From: Lysinibacillus louembei
GTDB lineage: Bacteria; Bacillota; Bacilli; Bacillales_A; Planococcaceae
Direction: 5' to 3'
NCBI RefSeq assembly: GCF_033880585.1
Contig: NZ_CP137624.1
Location: 2,515,501-2,579,500 of the forward strand
Length of the DNA: 64,000 bases
The notes below the pieces were generated by a model. That model saw only the letters and a list, made by a program, of their open reading frames with translations. It did not search any database and was not told the origin of the DNA. This document shows, piece after piece, positions 35,432 through 43,197 of the stretch (position 1 is the stretch's first letter; each line of letters starts with the position of its first letter). The translations under genes were made by a program, and so were the position numbers.

Positions 35432-35973
35432 GTAACAATACTAATATTAAATGGTGTCAAATTAGATATAGAGCAAGGTCATAAAACTATGAACATGAAG
35501 TAGGTGGCAAGAGAAAGTGGTATTGGAGAAACAAAGTTAAAGCAGGTGTTTTCTTCATTCAGCTATGAATACGATAGCACTAAATACAAGGGACAGTATG
35601 TTTTGATAGATAAAAAGGATTATAGGAATTGCTCCTTATGGTTAACCATGCAATATGATGTCAATGGTAATATTGATATTATCAATACTGAAATAGAGGA
35701 TATAATAAAGTCAGAGAATAATAATATTGCTTGTGGATTTACATATGAGGGAATCAAAGTATTGAAGCATCTAACACAACAACAAATGGTTAGCCAAAGT
35801 GTTATATATGGCTCTCTAGGTATTTTAGGTGATATTCAGAGCATTTCAATAAAGAAGAGTCTATCAATGATTAGCTGATAGAGCAGCTAGACGCTTTTTG
35901 TGAGCGACATAGGATAAAGAAATCAGATTTTTTAGCAATTGCAATTAGTGATAGATACATTGTAGAAATTTAG
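35432..35973 (+). pseudogene. broken DNA-binding protein gene (HTH plus ribbon-helix-helix)
   Basis: One frame runs through a TAG at 35501, continues with ESGIGETKLKQVF (helix-turn-helix-like) to a stop at 35876-35878, and a second frame then reads LIEQLDAFCERHRIKKSDFL, ending at TAG 35973. That last part fits the C-terminal helices of a ribbon-helix-helix domain. A stop and a frameshift therefore appear to have inactivated a regulator or plasmid-type DNA-binding protein. The 124-codon GTG frame at 35504 could still be expressed but lacks a good ribosome binding site. Confidence 0.45.
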
Positions 35974-35985
35974 TTGAGGTTTTGC

Positions 35986-36003
35986 GAAGGTTACGTTTAG
36001 GTA
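35986..36003 (+). repeat. single copy of the 18-base GAAGGTTACG motif
   Basis: GAAGGTTACGTTTAGGTA matches the arm of the 24128-24236 inverted repeat at 17 of 18 positions. No inverted partner is found nearby. Confidence 0.65.
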
Positions 36004-36484
36004 TATTCAGACGAAAATCTTGATTTATAGGGCTTTATGGCACATTAAAATTTTATGGATTGACAAGTAAAACAGCGATTTTATTTCAGTCGTGATACAG
36101 GAGTGACTGGTGGATTGTCAGAGGGGGGTGGAGCTTTGTTTGTAGTCTGTTCCTAGAGGTCAAGCTGACTTATTTGTCAGCGAAGGTCAAAAGTGTGTTG
36201 GATGGACGTTTGGAGAATTAGACGGCAAGGGTCAAGCAGGGGGGATTTTCCGATATTAAGATTGAGTATTTCCCTATTAATGTGTGACCTGTTACATCTA
36301 CACAAATTGAAGTAGCTCACGATACGATATAATTGTATTTTAAAATAATTACATTGTAAATAGAAATTTCATTAACTACAATTAATATAAGAATTAGATG
36401 TGGTGGAATTGATTTTTACTCTTTTAATATGCCAAAATCTCGATAGTTTTAATGGAAAATAAATCAACTGGAGTGAATAAAATA
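36004..36484. other. gene-free stretch with boundary motif
   Basis: About 480 bases with no supported gene. Contains the recurring motif at 36287-36310 (ACCTGTTACATCTACACAAA) and AT-rich sequence likely to hold the helicase promoter. Confidence 0.4.
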
Positions 36485-38221
36485 GTGGCTAAGTATAATT
36501 GTATAACATTGAAAGTAAAAAATGGGGAACTAGAAGACTTTGATAAACTTCGCCAACCTGAACAAAATATCCTGAAAAACGGCAATGTTGTTTATATATA
36601 CAGAGGAACGAAATCTAAGAAAATTTATATTGGACAAACGAAACATTTTATTGAAAGAAATAAGCAACATTATAATAGTAAAGAGGGCAAATTTAATGCA
36701 GCAGCCTTCGACCAAGTATGCATTCTTATCTCATCTTATTTCAATGGTTCAGCTTTAGATGATGTAGAAAGTCAGCTTATTACCTACTTTATTGCAGATA
36801 ATCCAAAGTCTAAAGTTCAGTATGATAATGGTGAAGTTATCAATCGGAACAATGGTAATAGTGTAAATAACTACCGAGAAAGAGAAAAAGTTTCTTTAGA
36901 AGTTATTTTACCTTTCTGGGAGAAAGAATTATATCCTAATGAATGGGTAAACACTCCTTCTTTGGCGGAACTACGCACTAATGCACTAGTAAAATATAGC
37001 CCAATTAAACAATTAACGGAACAGCAAATAGATTTACTAAACGAAATAAATTTAAATCAAGATAAAGATTTTGTGATTAATGGTGATGCAGGTACAGGAA
37101 AAACTGTATTATTAACTCATTTAGTAGCTATGCTCTTAAAAGAGCAACCTAATAAGAGGATAGCAGTTGTTTTACAACGCAATTGGATTGAAACAGCAAA
37201 AGATATCTTTAGAGTGTACGGAATGAAGAGTAGTAACCTTACAATTGCAACTTCAATACAACTAATTAATGCGGATGACAATTATGATGTTGTTATTGTT
37301 GATGAATCCCATAAGCTTTCTAGAAAGTTCTCTAAACAAATGGTGAGTTTTAACAAAGTGTATAAAGGCAGATTTGTTAATGATAGCAATCATTTGGAGT
37401 GTTTGAAAAAAATGGGTAGCCAAATTGTTTTAATGTATGACATATTACAAGCTATTCGACCTGCTAACATGACACGTATTCAATTCAATGAAGCTACTAA
37501 AGATTTTGAAAAGAGATACTTAAAGACACAGTTTAGAATTCAAGCACCAGCAGGAAAAAGCTATACATCAGATGATTTTGTAAATGGTATAAAATATCTT
37601 TTATATAAGGATACGGGCTTATTAGAACAAACGAATTTCAATCCTAAATTTGATAGATATGTATTCCAAGATAAAGATATGGATGCTTATTTTGGATATT
37701 TGGAAACAGAGCCGTTAAAGAATTTAATTGACTGGATAGAGGAAGACAGAAATTTTAATCCTGAACATATTAATCGTATATTAGGTGGGTTAGTTGAACC
37801 TTGGAAACAGGCTGACGGTAAAGATTCTTCAATCACCCATTGGCATGAAGGTGATATAAAACGAAGATGGAATTCCACTCAGGAAAATTGGGTTTATTCA
37901 GATGAGGAAGATGCTGAAGAGCAAATTGGCTCTGTTTTTGCAGTGCAAGGTATTGATTTAAATAAAGTGGGCGTTTTAGTAGGAAATGACCTTCAAGTTG
38001 ACACTGAGGGGCGATTATATGGGAATCCAGAGAACTTTCATAATGTAAATGGAAAATTCTCTAAAGAAGATGAAAGCCCAGAAAATGCACAAGAGTTTAC
38101 TTTATTTGTATTGAATATTTATTATATTTTGATGACTAGAGGCATTGATGGTATACGACTAGGTTTTTGGAAAAATGATGCTTTTAAAGAATATATGAAG
38201 AAAACATTAGAAATTATATAA
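36485..38221 (+). CDS. GIY-YIG nuclease fused to a DUF2075 (Schlafen group 3-like) helicase
   Basis: 578 residues. The N-terminal GIY-YIG domain shows NVVYIYRGT and KIYIGQT with a following RNKQHY (about residues 33-63). The central and C-terminal P-loop helicase has Walker A GDAGTGKT (about 200), Walker B VVIVDESHK (about 268), GSQIVLMYD, and AVQGIDLNKVGVLVGNDL plus YILMTRGIDGIRLG at the end, typical of DUF2075. GTG 36485 is chosen for its GGAGTGA site; ATG 36452 is in frame but without one. A nuclease joined to a helicase on a defence island suggests nucleic-acid targeting. A terminator-like hairpin separates it from the MazG gene. Confidence 0.8.
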   Translation: MAKYNCITLKVKNGELEDFDKLRQPEQNILKNGNVVYIYRGTKSKKIYIGQTKHFIERNKQHYNSKEGKFNAAAFDQVCILISSYFNGSALDDVESQLITYFIADNPKSKVQYDNGEVINRNNGNSVNNYREREKVSLEVILPFWEKELYPNEWVNTPSLAELRTNALVKYSPIKQLTEQQIDLLNEINLNQDKDFVINGDAGTGKTVLLTHLVAMLLKEQPNKRIAVVLQRNWIETAKDIFRVYGMKSSNLTIATSIQLINADDNYDVVIVDESHKLSRKFSKQMVSFNKVYKGRFVNDSNHLECLKKMGSQIVLMYDILQAIRPANMTRIQFNEATKDFEKRYLKTQFRIQAPAGKSYTSDDFVNGIKYLLYKDTGLLEQTNFNPKFDRYVFQDKDMDAYFGYLETEPLKNLIDWIEEDRNFNPEHINRILGGLVEPWKQADGKDSSITHWHEGDIKRRWNSTQENWVYSDEEDAEEQIGSVFAVQGIDLNKVGVLVGNDLQVDTEGRLYGNPENFHNVNGKFSKEDESPENAQEFTLFVLNIYYILMTRGIDGIRLGFWKNDAFKEYMKKTLEII

Positions 38222-38264
38222 CAATCTCTAAATACCTATTCAAAGGTGAAACAACTTAACAAAA

Positions 38265-38404
38265 TATATGCTGATTGTGTGTTTCAATAGAAACCAGCAC
38301 TTTTTTATTTCGAGAATAATTTAGATGATGGATAAAAATGGTGTGTAGTATTATTATGAGAGATACTTGCTACGAGTAGTGTGATAGCAGGTATTTTTCT
38401 CTCA
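38265..38404 (+). terminator. two terminator-like hairpins between helicase and MazG genes
   Basis: The first (about 38268-38308) pairs TGCTG with CAGCA around GTTTC/GAAAC, then TTTTTT. The second (38354-38404) pairs ATGAGAGA and TACTTGCTA with TAGCAGGTA and TCTCTCAT, with a T-run inside the 3' arm. They suggest the MazG-HNH pair has its own promoter or that expression is attenuated. Confidence 0.5.
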
Positions 38405-38496
38405 TATGTGATAATTATATTTTTATTAAAAGAGAAGTTTTCGAGTGCAATAAGGGAAGTAAGGTTTTAATTTATATGTTAAAGGAGTTAAGGATG

Positions 38497-38823
38497 ATGC
38501 CTGTATATAATAAATTAGTAAGAGATAAAATTTTAGAGATTATCGAAGCAGATGGGTTAGCTTATAATGCTAGAATATTGGAGTCTAGTGAGCTTCTAAA
38601 GGAAGTAAAGGCGAAGATGATTGAAGAAGCTAAAGAGTTTTATGGGGCAGATAACGTCCAAGAAAGTGTTGAAGAATTAGCAGATATTTTAGAACTAGTA
38701 CATACAGCTATCAGTGCATTAGGTGTAAGTTATGAAGAACTAGAAGCCATTCGTGAGCAGAAAAAGGCTAAACGTGGCGGATTTGAAAAGGCAATTTATT
38801 TAATTGATGTAGAGGATAAGTAA
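38497..38823 (+). CDS. MazG-type nucleoside triphosphate pyrophosphohydrolase
   Basis: 108-residue all-alpha NTP pyrophosphatase. The opening YNKLVRDKILEII is the signature of the phosphoribosyl-ATP pyrophosphohydrolase-like branch, and EEAKEF plus EELADILELVHTA provide the Mg-binding Glu/Asp residues. It would hydrolyse (d)NTPs or modified or alarmone nucleotides to monophosphate and pyrophosphate. ATG 38497 (or 38494) follows AAAGGAG. It is 23 bases ahead of the HNH gene, so they form an operon. Confidence 0.85.
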   Translation: MPVYNKLVRDKILEIIEADGLAYNARILESSELLKEVKAKMIEEAKEFYGADNVQESVEELADILELVHTAISALGVSYEELEAIREQKKAKRGGFEKAIYLIDVEDK

Positions 38824-38846
38824 CCTATTTTCAATGGAGTGTTTAG

Positions 38847-39899
38847 ATGAATAATTACTTAGAAAATGATGATACCTTGGAATCGTATTTCCGCTCGATT
38901 TACTTATTTGGTAAAAATGTTGCAACTTATAAATTTGCGTTCGCTAAAACATTACTTGAATTAGGTGAGAGTAACAAAAGCTTTGTGAGCTTAGAAGAAT
39001 TATCCCCTATATTTGCAAAGTATATGTTAGAGCATATTGGGAATGGGAAACGACAAATAACAAGTCAGTCATCTAAGTTTATTAGTGCTCTGGATTTATT
39101 TCATCAAAACCAAATTATGTGGGAACAGTTACTTGAGATTACTGAAAAAGTAGGGTTTAACAATGTGATAGATGCTTTTCATAACATTCCTAATGGTGAG
39201 CTTGATAAAAAATTTTATGAGAAGTCCATACAAGGAAAGACTTTAGGAATTACCTTGACTGATGGTATATTTTTTTTGAATGAAAGCTCCCAAAAAGAAA
39301 ATATTTTTAGTGAAATTGAAGGTAGATGGAACTTAGTTGAAAACGCATGGACTGAACGAAATCCAAAACTAGAAGTTCAGTTTGATACAGACCTTGAGCA
39401 GTTTTTCTTTATAAAGCCTATGACACCAAAGCAGTTCATGTTGTCACATGAAAGAATCAATCTAACTTCTGCTAGAAAACCATTAAACGGGTATCAAAAG
39501 GGAAAATGCTTCTATTGCTATAGACCGATTTCAATTGAAAGTAACCAATTGAATACTTGTGACATAGACCATTTTGTGCCGCTCTCAACACAGTTCAACA
39601 GTACACATGATTTAGACTTAAATGGTGTTTGGAATTTAGTTCTAAGCTGTCAGGATTGCAATAGAGGGGAAGCTAATGGGAAGTTTGCTCGACTACCTGA
39701 AAACCATCTTTTGCAACGATTGTATAAGCGTAATGAGTATCTAATTGAAAGTAATCATCCACTAAAAGAAATGATAATTATAAGAACAGGAAAAACCCCA
39801 CACCAAAGAGCGAACTTTTTAAATACTATGTATGGATTTGCAGAGTCTCTAAGTAGAGCTAAGTGGAAGCCTAAACTTGAGTATGATATTGGATTTTAA
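38847..39899 (+). CDS. HNH endonuclease
   Basis: 350 residues. The HNH site is in the C-terminal half: CFYCYRPI (about 221), CDIDHFVPLS (about 239), CQDCNRGEANGKFARLP (about 268), with four metal cysteines. The N-terminal 200 residues are helical and unrecognised, probably for target or partner recognition. Ribosome binding site GGAGTG. It follows MazG closely and lies after the GIY-YIG helicase, so two nucleases, a helicase and a nucleotide pyrophosphatase sit together. Confidence 0.82.
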   Translation: MNNYLENDDTLESYFRSIYLFGKNVATYKFAFAKTLLELGESNKSFVSLEELSPIFAKYMLEHIGNGKRQITSQSSKFISALDLFHQNQIMWEQLLEITEKVGFNNVIDAFHNIPNGELDKKFYEKSIQGKTLGITLTDGIFFLNESSQKENIFSEIEGRWNLVENAWTERNPKLEVQFDTDLEQFFFIKPMTPKQFMLSHERINLTSARKPLNGYQKGKCFYCYRPISIESNQLNTCDIDHFVPLSTQFNSTHDLDLNGVWNLVLSCQDCNRGEANGKFARLPENHLLQRLYKRNEYLIESNHPLKEMIIIRTGKTPHQRANFLNTMYGFAESLSRAKWKPKLEYDIGF

Positions 39900-40139
39900 G
39901 TAGTGGAATGGTGATTGTAATCTTTTATTGATATGCAACCTGTTGCACTCACATGAATTGATGTCAATAATGAAACAACTAACTATATCTAGTAATGGTT
40001 TATCTCTGATAGTTAGGGTATAATTGAATCAGCGATATACACAATCATAGAGGCATGGGATACACAATTCACTCTGTGGTTTACAATCTATCAAAACATC
40101 GACAAACGTTGATTTAATAATATTTACAAGCAATCATTA
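39900..40139. other. gene-free stretch at the right side of the island
   Basis: No gene supported. Contains the recurring boundary motif at 39938-39961 (ACCTGTTGCACTCACATG). Confidence 0.4.
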
Positions 40140-40235
40140 ATGGGCGGTGGTTTCACCATTGATAATCCAAATGCTCTTGCATCATGTGGCTGTGGCACAT
40201 CTTTTAGAATAGCAACACGTGAAGGAACGCCTTAG
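40140..40235 (+). pseudogene. C-terminal fragment of a HesB/IscA-type Fe-S carrier gene
   Basis: One frame encodes [20 protein letters not shown] followed by FRIATREG and a stop, matching the C-terminal end, including the CxC cluster ligands, of A-type iron-sulfur carrier proteins. The rest of the gene is missing, so it is a remnant. Bases 40236-40723 beyond it contain only unrecognised fragments. Confidence 0.7.
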
Positions 40236-40723
40236 GTTTGTGAGTGATTTAGCATTTATAAAAGTTGAAGTAAAGTTAGGAATATCAAGCTTTTTTGATT
40301 GTGTGTTGTAAAACATAACAAATTGAGAAGGTTTTTTTGTATTGTTTTGGAAAAGAAAAAAACAGCAATAATTGGGGAAATGGCAATAGAGAAGAGAGAT
40401 ATATCCAAAGAATACCTTTAAGCAAACACTCGACCTTATTGTACTGGCTAAAAATGAGGAGGGGCTACGAACATTGGTTATGCTGTGAGTGCAATTGAAG
40501 AAGGACGTGTGTAAGGAACAACAAAAAATGATGCTTCTATAATCGATTGTGTGAAATATAAAAGAGGAATTTTTGTAAATGAAGTAGGAGGGGGTGTTAG
40601 ATGTTTAATGACATCAAGAAAATAGTTATTATGGGATTCTAGAATTTTAAATAGGTTATTTATGAATCCTATTATAGATTATTCTTGTAATCTTATAAAT
40701 TAGACTATAAAATGTACAATATA

Positions 40724-40759
40724 TACTAATCGTACTAAGTTCGAAGAATGTAATTTAAT
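40724..40759. repeat. short copy of the module-boundary sequence
   Basis: ATACTAATCG, AAGTTCG and ATGTAAT occur here in the same order as in repeats A/B, but without the terminator. It lies 40 bases before attR. Weak match. Confidence 0.4.
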
Positions 40760-40800
40760 CTTATTGATATATAAAGCTTTTAAGTACGTCTATTTAGGTA

Positions 40801-40842
40801 GGTCGTAGGTTCGAATCCTACTGGGGACGTAAATAGGTCGAA
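40801..40842. repeat. attR of the integrative element
   Basis: Right copy of the exact 42-base repeat, with the 3' end of the tRNA-Arg sequence as a non-functional remnant. It marks the return to chromosomal DNA. Confidence 0.93.
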
Positions 40843-40866
40843 TTTGAATGTATCTGACCGACATAC

Positions 40867-40910
40867 AAAAAGCCTTGAAACCTTGATATACTTGGTTTTC
40901 AAGGCTTTTT
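40867..40910 (+). terminator. terminator, probably the original one of tRNA-Arg
   Basis: AAAAAGCCTTGAAA (40867-40880) pairs with 40896-40910, ending in TTTTT. It lies 38 bases beyond the tRNA 3' remnant in attR, so before insertion it would have directly followed the tRNA gene. Confidence 0.8.
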
Positions 40911-41362
40911 GCGTTTTTCGGGAAAGCATTAGAATGTAAAGTTGCACTACACAAAATCGTATTTTAATTCGCATTGAACATGTCTGCAAATACTTTTGCT
41001 GAAATAGCTTCATGTTAAAAGTATAGACTTGAAAACTAAGGAAGAATGGGGATATAGGAGAACATTTAATGATTTTGTATTAATAATTGAAGTCACATCT
41101 AACTAGGTGTGACTTTTTTCTTATGAGAGTAAATGTTAGAAAGTGTATATTTAATTTCTTTAGGTTATATAGCGGAATTGGCCATTAATTAGAGTTTATT
41201 TGATATAATGTAAATTATAAGGGTGTAAAAAACTAATGCTACTTATAGAGCAAGACATGGTTCTTGTGAAAAATTCAAATAAGCTCCATTTATGAGGATT
41301 GATTAATGAGTCATAAGCTCTTTTTTTATTAGAGGCCATTTAACTGAAGGGAAGTGGTGAAA
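40911..41362. other. gene-free stretch with an orphan terminator
   Basis: No gene supported. A hairpin AAGTCACA/TGTGACTT (41090-41115) followed by a T-run at about 41120 has no gene upstream, so it may be left from a lost gene. Confidence 0.45.
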
Positions 41363-41692
41363 ATGACGAAGAAAAAGTATTTGATAGTTTTTATTATTGC
41401 AATTATAATTTTACCCGTTCTTTATGTACAAAGTAATAAAGTTATGTTTGCCAACAGAGTAACAGAATACCTTATTGAAGAGAAGGGCTATCAAAAAGAA
41501 GAAATTAAGTTAATTAAGGGAGTATGGGGGAAAAAGCTACCAACCTTTTATGTAGTAGTTATTTTTAAGGATGAAGAGAATATCGAATATACTTATTTTG
41601 CTCATGGCAATGTGCGTCAGGTTGAGTTTAGAGCCATCGATGGTAAATCAGTGACAGTTGATGAATTAAAAAACTATGAACCGTTTAATTAA
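41363..41692 (+). CDS. small membrane-anchored protein (DUF3139-like)
   Basis: 109 residues. N-terminal transmembrane helix (YLIVFIIAIIILPVLYV, about 6-22) and a small outer domain containing EEKGYQKEEIKLIKGVWG, the pattern of DUF3139 proteins. Function unknown. ATG 41363 follows GGGAAGTGGTG; a GTG at 41354 overlaps that site. Single gene ending at a terminator. Confidence 0.65.
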   Translation: MTKKKYLIVFIIAIIILPVLYVQSNKVMFANRVTEYLIEEKGYQKEEIKLIKGVWGKKLPTFYVVVIFKDEENIEYTYFAHGNVRQVEFRAIDGKSVTVDELKNYEPFN

Positions 41693-41735
41693 GTATTTTG
41701 GTCCTTACTAAATAACAATTCTCATTTTCTAAATG

Positions 41736-41766
41736 AAGCCATGTTCATGGAGCGTGGCTTTTTATT
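41736..41766 (+). terminator. terminator after the DUF3139-like gene
   Basis: AAGCCATG (41736-41743) pairs with CGTGGCTT (41753-41760), followed by TTTT. Confidence 0.8.
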
Positions 41767-41815
41767 GCAGATTAAATGATGTAATCCAATATGTTATTAA
41801 TTGGAGGTAGGTAAT

Positions 41816-42787
41816 TTGAATAAAGCGATTGAACAATTGATTTTAAAAAATACAGGGCTAGAGACTGTAGTTGAGATTAATAATGTAGAAACAAATAATG
41901 ATGGCTTTAATAATGACATAACGATGTTTCATCTTAGCTTTTTTAATAAAGCAGAGGAATTTTCTAAGCGAGTTGTGCTGAAAAAATTTAGTCATCGTGT
42001 GTCGTTTAATAAAGAACTACATATTTTAAAGAGTGAATCTATGAATAACTACATAAATATTCCAACTCTTTATTTTGAAGATAAAGAAAATAGGCTTTTG
42101 TTAATGGAACATGTCGAGGGAGTTACTTTGGACAAATACATTATTTCGAGTGCTAATGAGATGAGGGAGACGTTTGAAAAATTTGGTTCTACACTAGCCC
42201 ATATTCATTCAATTGATGTGCAGGGGTTAAATAATGAGTATTTTAAAAATGACCAGTTAAATAACTGTATTGAAAGCTTAAAGAATAGAGTTACGGGCTT
42301 TGAAGACCCAATTTATAGAAAGATACTGAAAAATATTGAGCAATCGTTCAAAGGTGTAAAATTTAGCGAGGTGCTAAATCATGGGGATTATCATTTTTGG
42401 AACACGATAATGACGAATGATAACAAATTGTATATTTTAGATTGGGAAAAAGCCTTTCTAGGAGACCATCGTTTTGATATAGCTAATACGCTTGTATTAG
42501 GATACTCTTGGTTTGGAATGGATTTCAAAGAACCTCTATTAGCTGCTTATCAAAATGTCTCTAACAAGGAAATTGAATATTTAGAATGCTTTGAGGCCTT
42601 ATTATGCTTTGACTCTTTTACTAAGACAGTTCCATTAATATACGGAGCAGACGACTCACATATCAGAGATAGAACGTTTGAATGGTTAAAGCGACGTTAC
42701 GAATTATTTGTAAAACATACGGGAGAAAGAATTGAAAAAGCGGAACAGTATTTATTTTCTAAGGGTCTTGCAGTCAAAATATCGTAG
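41816..42787 (+). CDS. aminoglycoside phosphotransferase (APH) family protein
   Basis: 323 residues with the kinase-like APH fold. The catalytic loop LNHGDYHFWNTI and the metal-binding ILDWEKAFLGDHRFDIA are both clear, and LLLMEHVEG marks the hinge. The family phosphorylates small molecules such as antibiotics, choline or sugars; the substrate here is unknown. TTG 41816 is chosen as start because GGAGG lies eight bases upstream; a TTG at 41801 overlaps that site. A strong shared terminator follows. Confidence 0.78.
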   Translation: MNKAIEQLILKNTGLETVVEINNVETNNDGFNNDITMFHLSFFNKAEEFSKRVVLKKFSHRVSFNKELHILKSESMNNYINIPTLYFEDKENRLLLMEHVEGVTLDKYIISSANEMRETFEKFGSTLAHIHSIDVQGLNNEYFKNDQLNNCIESLKNRVTGFEDPIYRKILKNIEQSFKGVKFSEVLNHGDYHFWNTIMTNDNKLYILDWEKAFLGDHRFDIANTLVLGYSWFGMDFKEPLLAAYQNVSNKEIEYLECFEALLCFDSFTKTVPLIYGADDSHIRDRTFEWLKRRYELFVKHTGERIEKAEQYLFSKGLAVKIS

Positions 42788-42788
42788 T

Positions 42789-42822
42789 AACCCCCTTCCT
42801 AAGTCACACAAGGAAGGGGGTT
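42789..42822. terminator. bidirectional terminator
   Basis: AACCCCCTTCCT pairs with AGGAAGGGGGTT, between convergent genes. Confidence 0.92.
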
Positions 42823-42826
42823 ACTA

Positions 42827-43186
42827 TTAAATACCTGTCACATATTTCTGAAGCTGCTTCTCCCTCTGTCCAGCCAACCCTGTTTTAGTCAATGTGGAAA
42901 ACTGCTCTTTATCCAACATTTTCGTAAGCTGCTGCATCAGCATATCTCTTATTTCGCCAGTGCTATGCTCATTTTCCTCGGATTTAGGCAGCTTTGTTTC
43001 TTTAATCATGATGACCTCACCATTTGCCTTTGTGACATAATGGCGGATGTAGCCATTTTCTTTTTTGATTTCGTATTTGGCTTTTGATTTTTTGTGGTTT
43101 GCTAGCAATAAATTTTCGGTTAAGCGATTTGTATTTTCAGATTTCGCTGTATAAGCGGAATAGCTACTTCCAAGTCGTATATTCAT
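42827..43186 (-). CDS. hypothetical protein, 119 residues
   Basis: No recognised domain. Charged, with a Ser/Tyr-rich start (NIRLGSSYSAYTAKS), a central strand-like segment (GYIRHYVTKANGEVIMIKE) and a helical C-terminus. No signal peptide or membrane helix. It starts 11 bases after the polysaccharide deacetylase stop with AGGAGGG overlapping that stop, so both are in one operon. An envelope link is inferred only from its neighbour. Confidence 0.65.
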   Translation of the reverse strand: MNIRLGSSYSAYTAKSENTNRLTENLLLANHKKSKAKYEIKKENGYIRHYVTKANGEVIMIKETKLPKSEENEHSTGEIRDMLMQQLTKMLDKEQFSTLTKTGLAGQREKQLQKYVTGI

Positions 43187-43197
43187 TTATTTCCCTC

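Larger units (their letters stand above)
20242..40842. mobile_element. integrative element inserted in tRNA-Arg (about 20.6 kb)
   Basis: A 42-base sequence covering the last 29 bases of the tRNA and 13 bases beyond is repeated exactly at 20242-20283 and 40801-40842. A tyrosine integrase begins 120 bases inside the left copy. Content includes an SF2 helicase behind a structured leader, an XRE regulator, a serine recombinase, large inverted repeats and several nuclease or HEPN genes of defence type. There are no capsid, portal, terminase, relaxase or type IV secretion genes that I can recognise, so it is neither a complete prophage nor a self-transmissible conjugative element. Gene-poor stretches with remnants show repeated turnover. 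Gene-level GC looks slightly below the flanks by eye. Confidence 0.9.

Noticed and set aside
40430-40620. Fragmented protein-like reading near the island's right end (SAIEEGRV and similar)
   Set aside because: Too short and interrupted to assign; no start, ribosome binding site or family match.
20242-40842. Complete prophage
   Set aside because: No terminase, portal, capsid, tail, holin or lysin genes were recognised, and cargo is nuclease-rich.
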